A stretch of DNA of 33,624 nt from an uncultured Opitutia bacterium (GCA_903839035.1 CAIMAQ010000094.1:1-33624); one strand, 5' to 3'. Numbered from the stretch's first letter, positions 1-8,767 are shown. Made by a program: numbers and translations. The notes: a model not told the origin generated them from the letters alone.

Positions 1-564
1 GACCTCGACCGGGACGCCGTGGATTTTTGCGCCGCGGAATTCGGCGCCATCCCGGTTTACTCCCAGCCGGATCTGAACGCGCTGCCGTTCACCGCGCAGT
101 TCGACCTGATCTGGGTCGGCTCGCTGCTCACCCACCTGCCGGAGGCGGAATGGCTGGCCGCGCTCGATTGCTTCGTCCGCTGGACGCGCGAGTGCGGCGT
201 GCTGATCTTCACCACGCAGGGCCGGTACTACACGACCCTGCTGGCCCGCGGGCACCGCCACGTCGCGGAAAACATCGACAAGGCCGCCCTGCTCGAGGGC
301 TTCGCGCGCAAGGGCTTCGCCTACCAGCCTTATTTCGAGAGCAAGGACGGCGGCTACGGCGTTTCGGCCACCTCCCCCGAGTGGTTGCAGCGCGTGCTTC
401 AGCGCTACCCCGACATGATCATGCGCGCCTACCTCGAGGAAAGCTGGGGCATGCAGGACGTGGTCATCCTCTACAAAAAAGCGGGCTACTTCGAACCGCT
501 CCTCGGCACGCCGAATGCGGCCGGTGGCGCCAAACTAGGTTGGCTGCAGCGATTGTTTTTTTAG
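1..564 (+). CDS. SAM-dependent methyltransferase, 5' end missing
   Basis: The reading frame is open from the first base, so the N-terminus lies outside the window and 187 residues are visible. The visible part fits the second half of a class I SAM methyltransferase: an acidic strand end (DLDRDAVDF), then FDLIWVGSLLTHLP, which resembles the motif IV/post-motif region of small-molecule methyltransferases, then a strand GVLIFTTQGR. The glycine-rich SAM loop would lie upstream. The substrate cannot be told. The acceptor could be a sugar or lipid, and the polysaccharide genes at the other end of the window give only weak context. The TAG stop at 562-564 lies at the edge of a GC-rich inverted repeat (TAGGCCGGGC...GCCCGACC), so the last residues (RLFF) may have been altered by a repeat insertion. 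The fold is fairly sure and the function unknown. Confidence 0.7.
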   Translation, partial: DLDRDAVDFCAAEFGAIPVYSQPDLNALPFTAQFDLIWVGSLLTHLPEAEWLAALDCFVRWTRECGVLIFTTQGRYYTTLLARGHRHVAENIDKAALLEGFARKGFAYQPYFESKDGGYGVSATSPEWLQRVLQRYPDMIMRAYLEESWGMQDVVILYKKAGYFEPLLGTPNAAGGAKLGWLQRLFF

Positions 565-590
565 GCCGGGCGTAAAGCCCGACCTGCCTC
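565..590. repeat. Short GC-rich inverted repeat at the gene end
   Basis: The sequence after the stop pairs GGGC with GCCC around GTAAA, and resembles the GTAGGGCGGGTC-type palindromes at 18333-18358 and 25535-25559. It may also act as a weak terminator. The gap to the next gene, up to 627, shows nothing else. Confidence 0.4.
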
Positions 591-627
591 TGATAGGAAC
601 GGGCAAGCTCGCTACCTGCGCCGAACG

Positions 628-1584
628 TCACCCGCGCCGCCCGATCAGCTCCCACATCAGGATGGCGGCGGCGACGGAGACGTTGAGCGACTCAACCTTC
701 CCGCTGCCGGGAATCGTCACGAGCCGCGTGCAGTGCGCCGCCACGTCCGGCGCGAGGCCCTGCTCCTCGTTGCCCAGCACCAGCGCGATGGGCTTGGGTC
801 TCACCGTGGACGAGCCTTCGCCCGGTTTTCCGCTCTTCGGGCCACCCAGCTTGCCGCCACGCGTCGCCGCGCCGACGACATCGTAGCCCGCGTCCACCAG
901 CTCGCGCGCGAATGCCGCGAGTCCGGGCACGCGCCACACTTCAAGATGTTCAAATCCGCCCTCGGCCACCCGGTGCGCCGCGTCGTTCGGCCGCGCCGCG
1001 GCCACATCGTCGGGAATCACCAGCCGTGGCACGCCAAAGAAGGCCGCCGTGCGCGCGACCGCGCCGAGATTGTGCGCGTTGCCAATACGATCGAGGACCA
1101 GCAGCGACTCGCCCCGCCGCGCCCAGGCGCGCTGGTCATCCACCGTCGGCGCCCGCAATGGCGCCGGCGCCACCACCGCCACGATGCCGCCATGATGGAT
1201 CGAACCGGCGATCTTCTCGAGTTCGACGGGCTCGACGCAGCGATAGATCTTCTTCGCCTGGGCCAGTACCTTCGACATCACCCCAACCTGCCGGCTGCGT
1301 TCCAAGTCGAAGAACAGCCGCATGATTGAATTCGGATCGCGGGCAAAACGTGCCCGCACTGCCGCCAGCCCGCAAATCTTCAGCTCATCACGCGCCGGTC
1401 CGCTGCGCGACCCGGGCAACGCCGGCGCGGCTGGCTCGCGTTCGGCTGGCCGGACTGGCGCCGCCGCGGGAGCGGGCCGCTCGGCCGTCCCCCGCAGCCG
1501 GACCGGACCGGTCGGCGCGACAAATTCTCCGGTCGAAGCGAGTGACCGATGGGAACCTGAGTCGGGCTTGGAAAAATGGGCCAT
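628..1584 (-). CDS. TrmH/SpoU-family RNA 2'-O-methyltransferase
   Basis: This 318-residue protein has the three SpoU/SPOUT signatures: NAHNLGAVARTAAFFGV (motif 1, with the conserved Asn and Arg), LVLGNEEQGL (motif 2) and IPGSGKVESLNVSVA (motif 3). Such enzymes methylate the 2'-hydroxyl of a ribose in tRNA or rRNA, using a trefoil-knot SAM site and acting as dimers. Before the catalytic domain there is a substrate-binding-like domain (ICGLAAVRARFARDPNSIM), and before that about 60 residues rich in Pro, Ala and Arg that are probably disordered. I chose the ATG at 1584 (MAHFSKPDSG). The frame stays open to 1722, but that extension is low-complexity GC-rich sequence. No clear Shine-Dalgarno site is present. 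The target nucleotide cannot be assigned; RlmB-like and TrmH-like roles are both possible. Confidence 0.85.
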   Translation of the reverse strand: MAHFSKPDSGSHRSLASTGEFVAPTGPVRLRGTAERPAPAAAPVRPAEREPAAPALPGSRSGPARDELKICGLAAVRARFARDPNSIMRLFFDLERSRQVGVMSKVLAQAKKIYRCVEPVELEKIAGSIHHGGIVAVVAPAPLRAPTVDDQRAWARRGESLLVLDRIGNAHNLGAVARTAAFFGVPRLVIPDDVAAARPNDAAHRVAEGGFEHLEVWRVPGLAAFARELVDAGYDVVGAATRGGKLGGPKSGKPGEGSSTVRPKPIALVLGNEEQGLAPDVAAHCTRLVTIPGSGKVESLNVSVAAAILMWELIGRRG

Positions 1585-2008
1585 GCCACAGCCTGCAGCA
1601 GGTCCGGTCCAAAACCAAACAAAAGCGGTCGGGCCGAAACGGGCCTTGGGGTGGACCGGGTGACCCCAACCCGGGCCGGGATTTGAAATTTCGGGCCAAA
1701 ACAACCGGTGCGCTAGAGGCACCGCACTCCACCCTCCACTCGGCCGGCTTCCGCCCCCGGGCCTCGTTTGCTCACTCCCGCCCGGGGCTCACTTCCTCGA
1801 GGAAGAATTGTTCGACAATCAAAAAACGGACACCGGTGACCGGAGCAGTTGCCCCAGGGTAATTGCGCCGAAGTGCCGCAGGGCCATTTCTGGTTGCCCG
1901 GACTAGCACTTTTCTTGGCTCCGTTTCATGCGGTCACGTCCTGCCGGTACACCCTACCTGCTGTGCGCCGAGGCGATGGGTTGACACCTTTCTGCGCGGC
2001 GACGCAGT
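1585..2008. other. Intergenic region with a cluster of short palindromes
   Basis: This 424-base gap lies between two divergent genes. Three short palindromes occur within about 50 bases: TTCCTCGAGGAA (1793-1804), ATTGTTCGACAAT (1807-1819) and CACCGGTG (1831-1838). They could be operator half-sites for either gene. No convincing ORF or RNA gene was seen. Confidence 0.35.
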
Positions 2009-2010
2009 AT
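1981..2010 (+). promoter_or_regulatory. Possible sigma-70-like promoter
   Basis: TTGACA at 1981-1986 is a perfect -35 hexamer. With an 18-base spacer it is followed by CAGTAT (2005-2010), a poor -10 match. If it is used, transcription would start just past the ATG at 2009, which would then not be the start codon of the large gene. Confidence 0.3.
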
Positions 2011-5000
2011 GACTTTTCCGGTGAGATCCGCAGCCTCCATCACGCCGCAAACGGGAAGCTGGACACCGGACTTCGCTGCGCGGGTCTGGCTATATCGGGT
2101 ACTCGCGTTCGGGCTCATCGCGGAGGACGACGGCAACTTCACCCTGATTTATTCCGCCAAGCTCCGCCGACAAAATATCTGTCGCGTCCGAGCTGGCCGG
2201 CGCCTGATTTCTCCCCTGCTCCAGCTTCTCCTTGTTCTGCTGACGGCACTCAGCCTGCACGCCGACGAAGTGCCGTACACCGTCGCAGACGCACCCTGGA
2301 CCGAGACGCTCGGCAACCTCCGCGCCCGGGTGCATATCGCCGCCGCCAGTGACGCCGCGTGGGTTCACCTTCCCTGGCGCCGCCGCGACCGTGAACCGGA
2401 GAAGAAGGACGTCATCGTCATCAACGCGCAAACCAACCGGCGCATCGGCAACGTCCTCGTCGTGTCGGTCACCCGCGAGTCGGGCGACGTGCTTTTTCAA
2501 CCCGATACCACTCCGGGCGACTACTGGATCTACTACCTGCCCTACCACTACGAGGGCTGGAAGAATTCGCCGACCGCCGTCTACCAAACTCCGGCCCTGC
2601 CGGCCGACGCCGCTTGGGTCAGGGCTTGCACGCCACTCGCCGAAAAAATCCGCGCCCGCTCGACCACGGACCTCGCCGCCGCGCGCGTGCTTGAGTTCCA
2701 GGCCATCAACGAATTTCACCGTTTCGACCCGATGGAGGTCATCGCCACCGCGGCGGAAACGGAGGCGCTGCTGGCCGCGCACGCCGGCCGGCCCTACCTG
2801 ATTTTTCCCGAGGATCGCCGCCATCCGATCCGGATGCTCGACGAGCTGCCGCAGCGCTGGATTCGATCCGGTCCCGGCGAGGCGTTTCACGGCGAGGCGG
2901 CGCGCGGCGAATATTTCACGTTTCAACTCGGCCTCTTCGCGGCGACTCAGCCCGCCGAGGACGTGACGGTAATTTTTTCCGCGCTGAAATCTCCCACGGG
3001 CCAGACCATCCCCGCCTCCGCCCTGCACTGCATCAACCTCGGCGGCACCGACTGGCTCGGCCGCGCCTTCCGCAAAATCATCTCTGTGCCGCGCGGCGCC
3101 GTGCAGCCGCTCTGGTGCGGCGTGCAGCTCGCGCCCAACGCCACGCCCGCGATTTACACCGGCACCCTCACGGTGCGCCCTAAAAACGCCGCCGCCACTT
3201 CCGTGCTACTCACGCTCGTCGTGCGGGACCAGATTCTGGCCGATGCCGGCGACAGCGAAATCTGGCGCCACTCGCGCCTCCGCTGGCTCGACTCCACCCT
3301 CGGGCTCGACGACGAGGTGCCGGCACCCTACGCCCCCATCTCTCACCACGGGCGCACCCTCAGTCTGATTGGCCGGCGCATGCAACTGAACGAATTGGGT
3401 TTCCCTGAGAGCATCATCAGCACCTTCACTCGCAATGTGGACCGCGCCGATGGCCCCGCCCAGGAACTGCTCGCCGGCCCGATGCAGTTCACCGTGACCG
3501 GTGCCGCGTGGCACGGTAGCGCTGAGTTCAAACAGTCCGCCCCCGGGGCCGTCACTTGGGCCGCGCAGAGCCGCTCCGGCGCGCTGAATCTCTCCTATAC
3601 CGCCAAGCTCGAGAGCGACGGATACATCAACTATCGGCTCACGCTCCGCGCATCCACCGACACGGATCTTGCCGACACGGCACTGGAAATCCCCTTTCGC
3701 CGCGCCGCCGTCCCCTACATGATGGGCCTGGGCCACAAAGGCGGCAACCGGAAGCCCGACTGGTCGTGGAAGTGGGACGTCAACCGCGCCAACGGCCTCC
3801 TCTGGATCGGCGACATCAACGCCGGCCTCCAGCTTCGCCTCAAGCACGTCACCGACACTTGGGACCTCTACAACATGAAGCTGACCGGGCCGTATCGCGA
3901 CTGGAGCAACGGCGGCAAGGGCGGCTGCACGGTGCGCGAGGAAGGCGACCGCGTCGTCGTCCGCGCCTACACGGGGGCCCGGCACCTCGTGGCCGGCGAG
4001 GAGATGCAGCTCAACTTTGGCCTGTTGCTCACCCCCTTCCACCCGCTCGATCCGGACCATTGGGACTGGCGCCACTCGCACAGCGAACATTCGCACCTCG
4101 CCGTCGCCGACGCCAAAGCCGCCGGCGCGCGCATCATCACGCTTCACCAGAGCGACCCCATCAACAGAAACATCAACTACCCCTTCAACTTCGCCCGCGA
4201 GATCACTGATTTTACCACCGCAGCCCACGGCGCCGGCCTGAAGGTGAAGCTCTATTACACCGTGCGCGAACAGTCGAACTACACGGGCGAGTTTTGGGCC
4301 CTGCGCAGCCTCGGTGACGAAATTTTCCTTAACGGCCCCGGTTTTCACCTCGCCGACCAGTTCACCGCCAGGAAGGGCGACGCCACTCCGTCCGTCGGCA
4401 GTTCCTGGCTGCGCGAACACGTGATCTCCGGCTACGTGCCCGCGTGGCACGACCCGCTCGGCCCCGGCCACTACGACGCCGCCATCGCCACCACCAGCCT
4501 CTCGCGCTGGCACAACTATTATCTCGAAGGCGTCAACTGGCTCATGCGCCACACCGGCGTCGACGGACTCTACCTCGACGGCATCGGCTACGACCGCGAG
4601 ATCATGAAGCGCGTCCGCAAGGTCATGCAGCGCGCCAAGCCCGGCGCCCTGATCGACTTCCACTCCGGCAACAACTTTCACATCGAATACGGCCTCAACA
4701 GCCCCGCCAACCAATACCTCGAGCTGTTCCCTTTCGTGGACAGCCTCTGGCTGGGCGAGGGCTACGACTACGACGATTCGCCCGACTACTGGCTCGTCGA
4801 GATTGCGGGCCTGCCCTTCGGCCTCTTCAGCGAGATGCTTCAAGGTGGCGGCCACCCGTGGCGCGGCATGCTCTACGGCATGTCAAACCGCCTCGGCTGG
4901 GGCGCGAGCGACCCGCGCGCACTCTGGAAATTCTGGGACGACTTTGGCCTCAGGGAGGCGTCGATGATCGGTTACTGGGATCCCGCCTGTCCCGTGAAAA

Positions 5001-5296
5001 CCGATCAGCGCGACGTGCTCGCCACCGTTTACCGTCGTGAGGGTCGCACCCTCGTTGTCCTCGCGAGTTGGGCGAAGGAAAACACCTCATGCGTGCTCGC
5101 CATCGACTGGCACGCCCTCGGCCTCGATTCCCAAAAGGTGCGCATTACCGCGCCCGCCATCACCGGCCTGCAAACCGCCGCGAGCTATCGCGCCACAGAA
5201 AAAATCTTCCTCTCCGCCAGCACCGGCAAGCTTTTGATCCTGGAGCCATCGGCTGCCGCAGCCTCCCCGGAGCCGCCAAGGCCTCTCGCTCAGTAG
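2009..5296 (+). CDS. Large secreted putative glycoside hydrolase (GH123-N/DUF6067-like)
   Basis: Up to 1095 residues. The predicted signal sequence (ISPLLQLLLVLLTALSLHA) lies at residues 67-85, not at the N-terminus, so the mature protein probably starts near residue 86. An N-terminal beta-rich part is followed by a region from about residue 560 that looks like a TIM barrel: GHKGGNRKPDWSWKWD, then GVDGLYLDG (850-858), FHSGNNF and LWLGEGYDYD, with several acidic residues that could be catalytic. This pattern matches my memory of DUF6067 proteins, whose N-terminal fold is named after GH123. Substrate unknown; an exported polysaccharide-degrading role is inferred. The start is doubtful. ATG 2009 is the only ATG before the signal sequence and leaves about 60 odd residues in front of it. 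The gene ends 7 bases inside the convergent GxGYxYP gene. Confidence 0.72.
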   Translation: MTFPVRSAASITPQTGSWTPDFAARVWLYRVLAFGLIAEDDGNFTLIYSAKLRRQNICRVRAGRRLISPLLQLLLVLLTALSLHADEVPYTVADAPWTETLGNLRARVHIAAASDAAWVHLPWRRRDREPEKKDVIVINAQTNRRIGNVLVVSVTRESGDVLFQPDTTPGDYWIYYLPYHYEGWKNSPTAVYQTPALPADAAWVRACTPLAEKIRARSTTDLAAARVLEFQAINEFHRFDPMEVIATAAETEALLAAHAGRPYLIFPEDRRHPIRMLDELPQRWIRSGPGEAFHGEAARGEYFTFQLGLFAATQPAEDVTVIFSALKSPTGQTIPASALHCINLGGTDWLGRAFRKIISVPRGAVQPLWCGVQLAPNATPAIYTGTLTVRPKNAAATSVLLTLVVRDQILADAGDSEIWRHSRLRWLDSTLGLDDEVPAPYAPISHHGRTLSLIGRRMQLNELGFPESIISTFTRNVDRADGPAQELLAGPMQFTVTGAAWHGSAEFKQSAPGAVTWAAQSRSGALNLSYTAKLESDGYINYRLTLRASTDTDLADTALEIPFRRAAVPYMMGLGHKGGNRKPDWSWKWDVNRANGLLWIGDINAGLQLRLKHVTDTWDLYNMKLTGPYRDWSNGGKGGCTVREEGDRVVVRAYTGARHLVAGEEMQLNFGLLLTPFHPLDPDHWDWRHSHSEHSHLAVADAKAAGARIITLHQSDPINRNINYPFNFAREITDFTTAAHGAGLKVKLYYTVREQSNYTGEFWALRSLGDEIFLNGPGFHLADQFTARKGDATPSVGSSWLREHVISGYVPAWHDPLGPGHYDAAIATTSLSRWHNYYLEGVNWLMRHTGVDGLYLDGIGYDREIMKRVRKVMQRAKPGALIDFHSGNNFHIEYGLNSPANQYLELFPFVDSLWLGEGYDYDDSPDYWLVEIAGLPFGLFSEMLQGGGHPWRGMLYGMSNRLGWGASDPRALWKFWDDFGLREASMIGYWDPACPVKTDQRDVLATVYRREGRTLVVLASWAKENTSCVLAIDWHALGLDSQKVRITAPAITGLQTAASYRATEKIFLSASTGKLLILEPSAAAASPEPPRPLAQ

Positions 5297-6936
5297 CCCT
5301 TGAAATGCTTCGGGTCCGTCGGGTCCTGGTAGCGCGTGGTGTAAGTCTGCTTGCTCGCCGCCAGCTTCATGAAGACATCCAGGGGCACGACCTCCACCGG
5401 GCCGGTGAGGCGGTTGACCACCTCGACGACGCTGTTGACGTCGTTCGACTCGCGGACGTGCACCAGCAGGAAATATGGCCGCTTCGAGTTGAGCGCGATG
5501 AGCTCGTTCAGATCGGCGGTGACTTCCTCGCGGGGGCGCCGCGGATCAATGTAGTAGTCGTAGGAAATCAGCGGCCGGCCATCCCGCAGGTCGCGCGTGC
5601 GCGCCGGGCCGTAGCCGTTGATGAAACCCGCGACATCCGGGAACGCCGCATAATAACGGTCCACCGTCTCCTTGGTCAGGTCGGCATTGCCGAGGTTTCC
5701 GTCGGCCGCGGAGTTGTCCATGATCTCGAAGATGCGCTCGTCGAGCACCTTCATGAGGTCATCCGCCTCCTTCATGAGGAGGCCGAACCGGTTGGCCGGG
5801 ATGTGATTCGGGTACATGTACGACGGGCCCGACAGGCCGCCGATGAAGTAGTCGTTCGGCGTGGCGCTCTCGTGGAAATACTCCAGCGCTGCCGGCGAGA
5901 AATGCACCCAGCCCATGATGGCGCCCCAGCTGAGCGGCAGCCGGCCGCGTCCGGGCTTGGTCCAGACCCCGATGCCGATGCCGTCGGACTGCACGAACGA
6001 GAGGTAAACCTTCGGTTCCGCCACGAGCTTGGTGTCCGGCGCGACGTGGTGGTGGTTGGTGAACTTGAAGCCGGGCGTGAAGCCGAACTGGCAGTTGAAG
6101 CTCAAGTTCGGCAGGCTCTGCAGGCCCTCCATCTTCAACCCGTAGGTCGAGATCAGGGTCGTGTGCTGCTCCTCGGTGTCCTTGCCGTAGACGTGCCAGC
6201 CGAAGATCGTGCCGCCGGGGTTGAGCTCGGAGAAGAACTGTTTTTCCAACGCCAGCTCGTCGGCGTGGATCGGGTTGGCCGAGAGGTCGTGGAAAAACAT
6301 CTTCTGGCGCACGCCCCAGTCGGCGATGGCCGGGATGCGGATGTCGCCGCGCTGCCCGCCCAGCAGGATCAGCTGGTCGTGGCTGCAGCGCGCCCAGTAG
6401 CGGCGCTTCGCATCGGTGTAGATCTGGGCGTCGGTCTGGCCCGCGTAACGGCCGCGCAGGTCATCGATCGGCTTCAGCCCGTGGCGCTCGGCGAGCGGGA
6501 TCAGGGCCGGGGTCACCACCACGGCGTCCTCCAGGCCGGCGATGGTGTAGGCGACGTTCATCGTCGGCATCACCGTGGGATCCCAGACCACATAACCCTT
6601 CGCATACTGGGCAAAGTGCCCCAGCGCCTCCTCGGTGGTCTTCAGTTCCGTGAACTTCACGCCGTGCTTGCGCGCGTAGAAATCCTCCAGCGGCCCGGTG
6701 ATCTCCCACGGGAAACCCTCGGCGTGAACGATGTAGAGCCGCGGGGCCGAGCGGTTGGCGAGGCCCTGCAGGCCGATCAGCAGCGCCTTCTCGGGCAGGC
6801 CGCCGGCGATCTTCCAGTCGCCGTCAAAGTTCATCACATAGGCCGCGCGCGCGGGCGTGGCCGGGGCCGCCTCGGCGGCGCGGAGCCCGGGCAGGGCGGA
6901 AAGGATCAGGGCGAGAAAAAGGGAAATGCGTTTCAT
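5290..6936 (-). CDS. Secreted GxGYxYP-type putative glycoside hydrolase
   Basis: This 548-residue protein begins with a clear signal peptide (MKRISLFLALILSALPGLRA, cut near residue 21-23). The middle contains GGLSGPSYMYPN, a variant of the GxGYxYP motif that names this family of putative glycoside hydrolases; here the second Gly is Ser. Other family-like stretches are SFVQSDGIGIGVW and PYFLLVHVRESNDVNSV. Family members are proposed carbohydrate-active enzymes without a settled reaction. The gene starts 4 bases after the end of the 177-residue secreted protein gene on the same strand, so the two are very likely one operon. Its end overlaps the end of the large GH123-like gene by 7 bases. All three products are probably exported, which suggests a shared extracellular or periplasmic sugar target. 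Confidence 0.8.
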   Translation of the reverse strand: MKRISLFLALILSALPGLRAAEAAPATPARAAYVMNFDGDWKIAGGLPEKALLIGLQGLANRSAPRLYIVHAEGFPWEITGPLEDFYARKHGVKFTELKTTEEALGHFAQYAKGYVVWDPTVMPTMNVAYTIAGLEDAVVVTPALIPLAERHGLKPIDDLRGRYAGQTDAQIYTDAKRRYWARCSHDQLILLGGQRGDIRIPAIADWGVRQKMFFHDLSANPIHADELALEKQFFSELNPGGTIFGWHVYGKDTEEQHTTLISTYGLKMEGLQSLPNLSFNCQFGFTPGFKFTNHHHVAPDTKLVAEPKVYLSFVQSDGIGIGVWTKPGRGRLPLSWGAIMGWVHFSPAALEYFHESATPNDYFIGGLSGPSYMYPNHIPANRFGLLMKEADDLMKVLDERIFEIMDNSAADGNLGNADLTKETVDRYYAAFPDVAGFINGYGPARTRDLRDGRPLISYDYYIDPRRPREEVTADLNELIALNSKRPYFLLVHVRESNDVNSVVEVVNRLTGPVEVVPLDVFMKLAASKQTYTTRYQDPTDPKHFKGY

Positions 6937-6940
6937 GGGA

Positions 6941-7474
6941 TTATTTTTTCGCCGTCGCCTCGGCCACTTTCGTGAAATGATACACCAGCGGGCGGCTGCG
7001 CGTGTTGTGCAGCTCGATTAGTACCAGCTCCGCGTTGCCCTCCTGCAGCCGGAATTCCTGGTAGACCCGCATCGTCGTGTTGCCCTGCGAGGTTTCGAGC
7101 GGCACCTGCGCCTCCAGCCGCAGCGTGCGGCCGCCATCGATCCATGTCGCCGTCACCGCCGCCGCCGACTTCGGCTGGGCGTACACCGCCATGTGGCGCT
7201 GATCGATGCGGAAGAAATTCGGGATGGCCACCGGCTGCGCCGTGTCGACCGACTGGCTCACCGCGACTTTCGTCGTGTGCCAGGTCATGTCATAGTGGAA
7301 ACCGATTTTACTGCCGTCCGCCGCGATGACGACGTCCGCCGTGGACCAGCCGTCGAGCGCGGTGCTGCGGGTCGTGTCCAGGCGCCAGCGGCCGTTGATC
7401 ACCGGGTCGCCGGCCACCGCCGCCAGCGGCAGCAGCACAAGAACCAGGAGAAGATTCAGGAGTATGCGTTTCAT
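6941..7474 (-). CDS. Small secreted protein, unknown function
   Basis: 177 residues with a strong signal peptide (MKRILLNLLLVLVLLPLAAVAG). The rest alternates short polar strands and looks all-beta: NGRWRLDTTRS, KIGFHYDMTWHTTKV, VTATWIDGGRTLRLEAQV, MRVYQEFRLQEGNAELVLIEL. A compact beta-barrel or lipocalin-like fold is possible, but I recognise no family. It is the first gene of a two-gene minus-strand unit, with the GxGYxYP protein 4 bases downstream. A GGAAG sequence about 9 bases before the ATG could serve as ribosome binding site. An accessory role for the hydrolase, such as sugar binding, is a guess from position only. Confidence 0.7.
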   Translation of the reverse strand: MKRILLNLLLVLVLLPLAAVAGDPVINGRWRLDTTRSTALDGWSTADVVIAADGSKIGFHYDMTWHTTKVAVSQSVDTAQPVAIPNFFRIDQRHMAVYAQPKSAAAVTATWIDGGRTLRLEAQVPLETSQGNTTMRVYQEFRLQEGNAELVLIELHNTRSRPLVYHFTKVAEATAKK

Positions 7475-7563
7475 AATGGAAAACTTCCCACATGAAGCAC
7501 CTCCCCCCGACCAAAGACTAGCCCGAAAATGGCCCCACGACCCGCGTTCTCCTCGCAGCGGTT

Positions 7564-7650
7564 GTCAGGGCGAGGAGCGACGCGACGCGACCATCCATCC
7601 GGTCCCCAGATGGATTGCTGCGCTGGTCCGTTGGGCCGTCTCGCAATGAC
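7564..7650. repeat. Palindromic repeat, family A, copy 1 (diverged left end)
   Basis: This copy starts GTCAGGGCGAGGAGCG, contains CCATCCAT and AGATGGATTGCTGCG, and ends TCTCGCAATGAC. Both arms match the other family A copies, but the left end has lost the ATT of GTCATTGCGAGG. It sits between rlmM and the 177-residue gene. The rest of the 7475-7681 gap shows nothing. Confidence 0.7.
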
Positions 7651-7681
7651 ACCACATGGGCCGCGGCCCGCCGCCTTCGCG

Positions 7682-8704
7682 TCAATTCGCGTCCATCTGC
7701 GGTTTCACCTCACCCACCACCGTGAACTCCTCGCGGTCGTGATACAGGTGCCGGATCCGGAAGCCCGGGGCAAACTTGGTGAAGGGCGACTCCGGCCCGC
7801 GCAACTCGCCCAGCAGCGCAATCGGATCCACCCGGCCAAACTTCAGGTTGATGACAAAGCGGCTGCACCAGCCCTGCGACAGCCACGGGTGAACAATCTG
7901 CTGAATGACGTGGTGCGGCTCCTCCAGCATGTCGCAGAAGAGCCAGTCGAAATGTTCCCCGGCCACCGCGACCGGAGCGAACCGGAACGCATCCGCCAGC
8001 CGGTGCTCGATCAGCGGGTGGTTGAACGCCCCGCCCTTCAACGGCCCGTTGTCGATCGCCAGCACCTTCGCGCCATGCCGGGCCGCGCTGAAACTCCAGC
8101 CACCCGGCGCCGCGCCGAGGTCGCACACCGTCTCGCCCGCCGCCGGTTCGCGGCCGAGGACGATGTAAGCCTCCTCCACCTTCAAGTAGCTGCGGGACGG
8201 CGCCAGGTCGTCATCCGCCATCCGACGCTGGCCATGCACGAACGCCTCGCGGGCCACGAACATCCGCCCAAAATCCGTGAAATAGACAAACAAGCCCCGC
8301 GCCGGTCCCGGACCGCGCGGCACATCCAGCTTCGCCAGCTTCGCCACGCGTGAGAGCTTCTTCTTGAGCAACTCCCCGAACGCCTTTTCCACCGCCGAGA
8401 TCCGGCGCCCCAGCCCGGTGATCTCCTGCGGTCCCTGCCACACACAGGGCCAGTCCGCTTCCACGCGTTCGCCTTTCAGGTTCTCAAAAAAATATCCCGC
8501 CACGCGCTGCGCCAGCGCGTTGACCGCCTCGCCCTTGAGCTCGACCGGTGTCATCAGCTCCAGCCAGGGAAAGGCCAGCGTCTCGCGGAACTCCGCGCCT
8601 TCCGTCCGCACCCAGCCCGGCCCTGTCTCCACCGCGGGCCCGCCGGTCGCGGCGAGCTCGCGCTCGAGCAGGGATTCAAAGCCAGCCTGGCAGGTGAGCA
8701 GCAT
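7682..8704 (-). CDS. RlmM-like 23S rRNA 2'-O-methyltransferase (FtsJ fold)
   Basis: 340 residues with the start chosen at ATG 8704 (MLLTCQAGFESLLERELA). RlmM and related enzymes begin with this kind of M-x-L-x-C-x-x-GFE sequence, so I prefer it to the GTG at 8761. A THUMP-like N-terminal half is followed by an FtsJ/RrmJ-type methyltransferase domain: SAM loop VCDLGAAPGGWS, then candidate catalytic residues Lys in SYLKVEEA, Asp in FCDMLEEP, Lys in VINLKFG and Glu in REEFTV, consistent with the K-D-K-E set of 2'-O-ribose methyltransferases. RlmM in gamma-proteobacteria methylates C2498 of 23S rRNA; the same target here is inferred. The gene follows nrdJ on the same strand by 63 bases (6 with the GTG start), so they may be cotranscribed. 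Confidence 0.8.
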   Translation of the reverse strand: MLLTCQAGFESLLERELAATGGPAVETGPGWVRTEGAEFRETLAFPWLELMTPVELKGEAVNALAQRVAGYFFENLKGERVEADWPCVWQGPQEITGLGRRISAVEKAFGELLKKKLSRVAKLAKLDVPRGPGPARGLFVYFTDFGRMFVAREAFVHGQRRMADDDLAPSRSYLKVEEAYIVLGREPAAGETVCDLGAAPGGWSFSAARHGAKVLAIDNGPLKGGAFNHPLIEHRLADAFRFAPVAVAGEHFDWLFCDMLEEPHHVIQQIVHPWLSQGWCSRFVINLKFGRVDPIALLGELRGPESPFTKFAPGFRIRHLYHDREEFTVVGEVKPQMDAN

Positions 8705-8767
8705 GCGGGTGAACGTGACCCATCCTTCGTCGGTCCGTCCACCCCAAAGCCCGCCCGCCACCCGGGC

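Noticed and set aside
3206-4855. Long minus-strand open frame (549 codons) opposite the large hydrolase gene
   Set aside because: It is rich in Val, Gly, Ala and Glu as expected for the complement of a GC-rich gene, has no recognisable domain, and lies fully inside a better gene.
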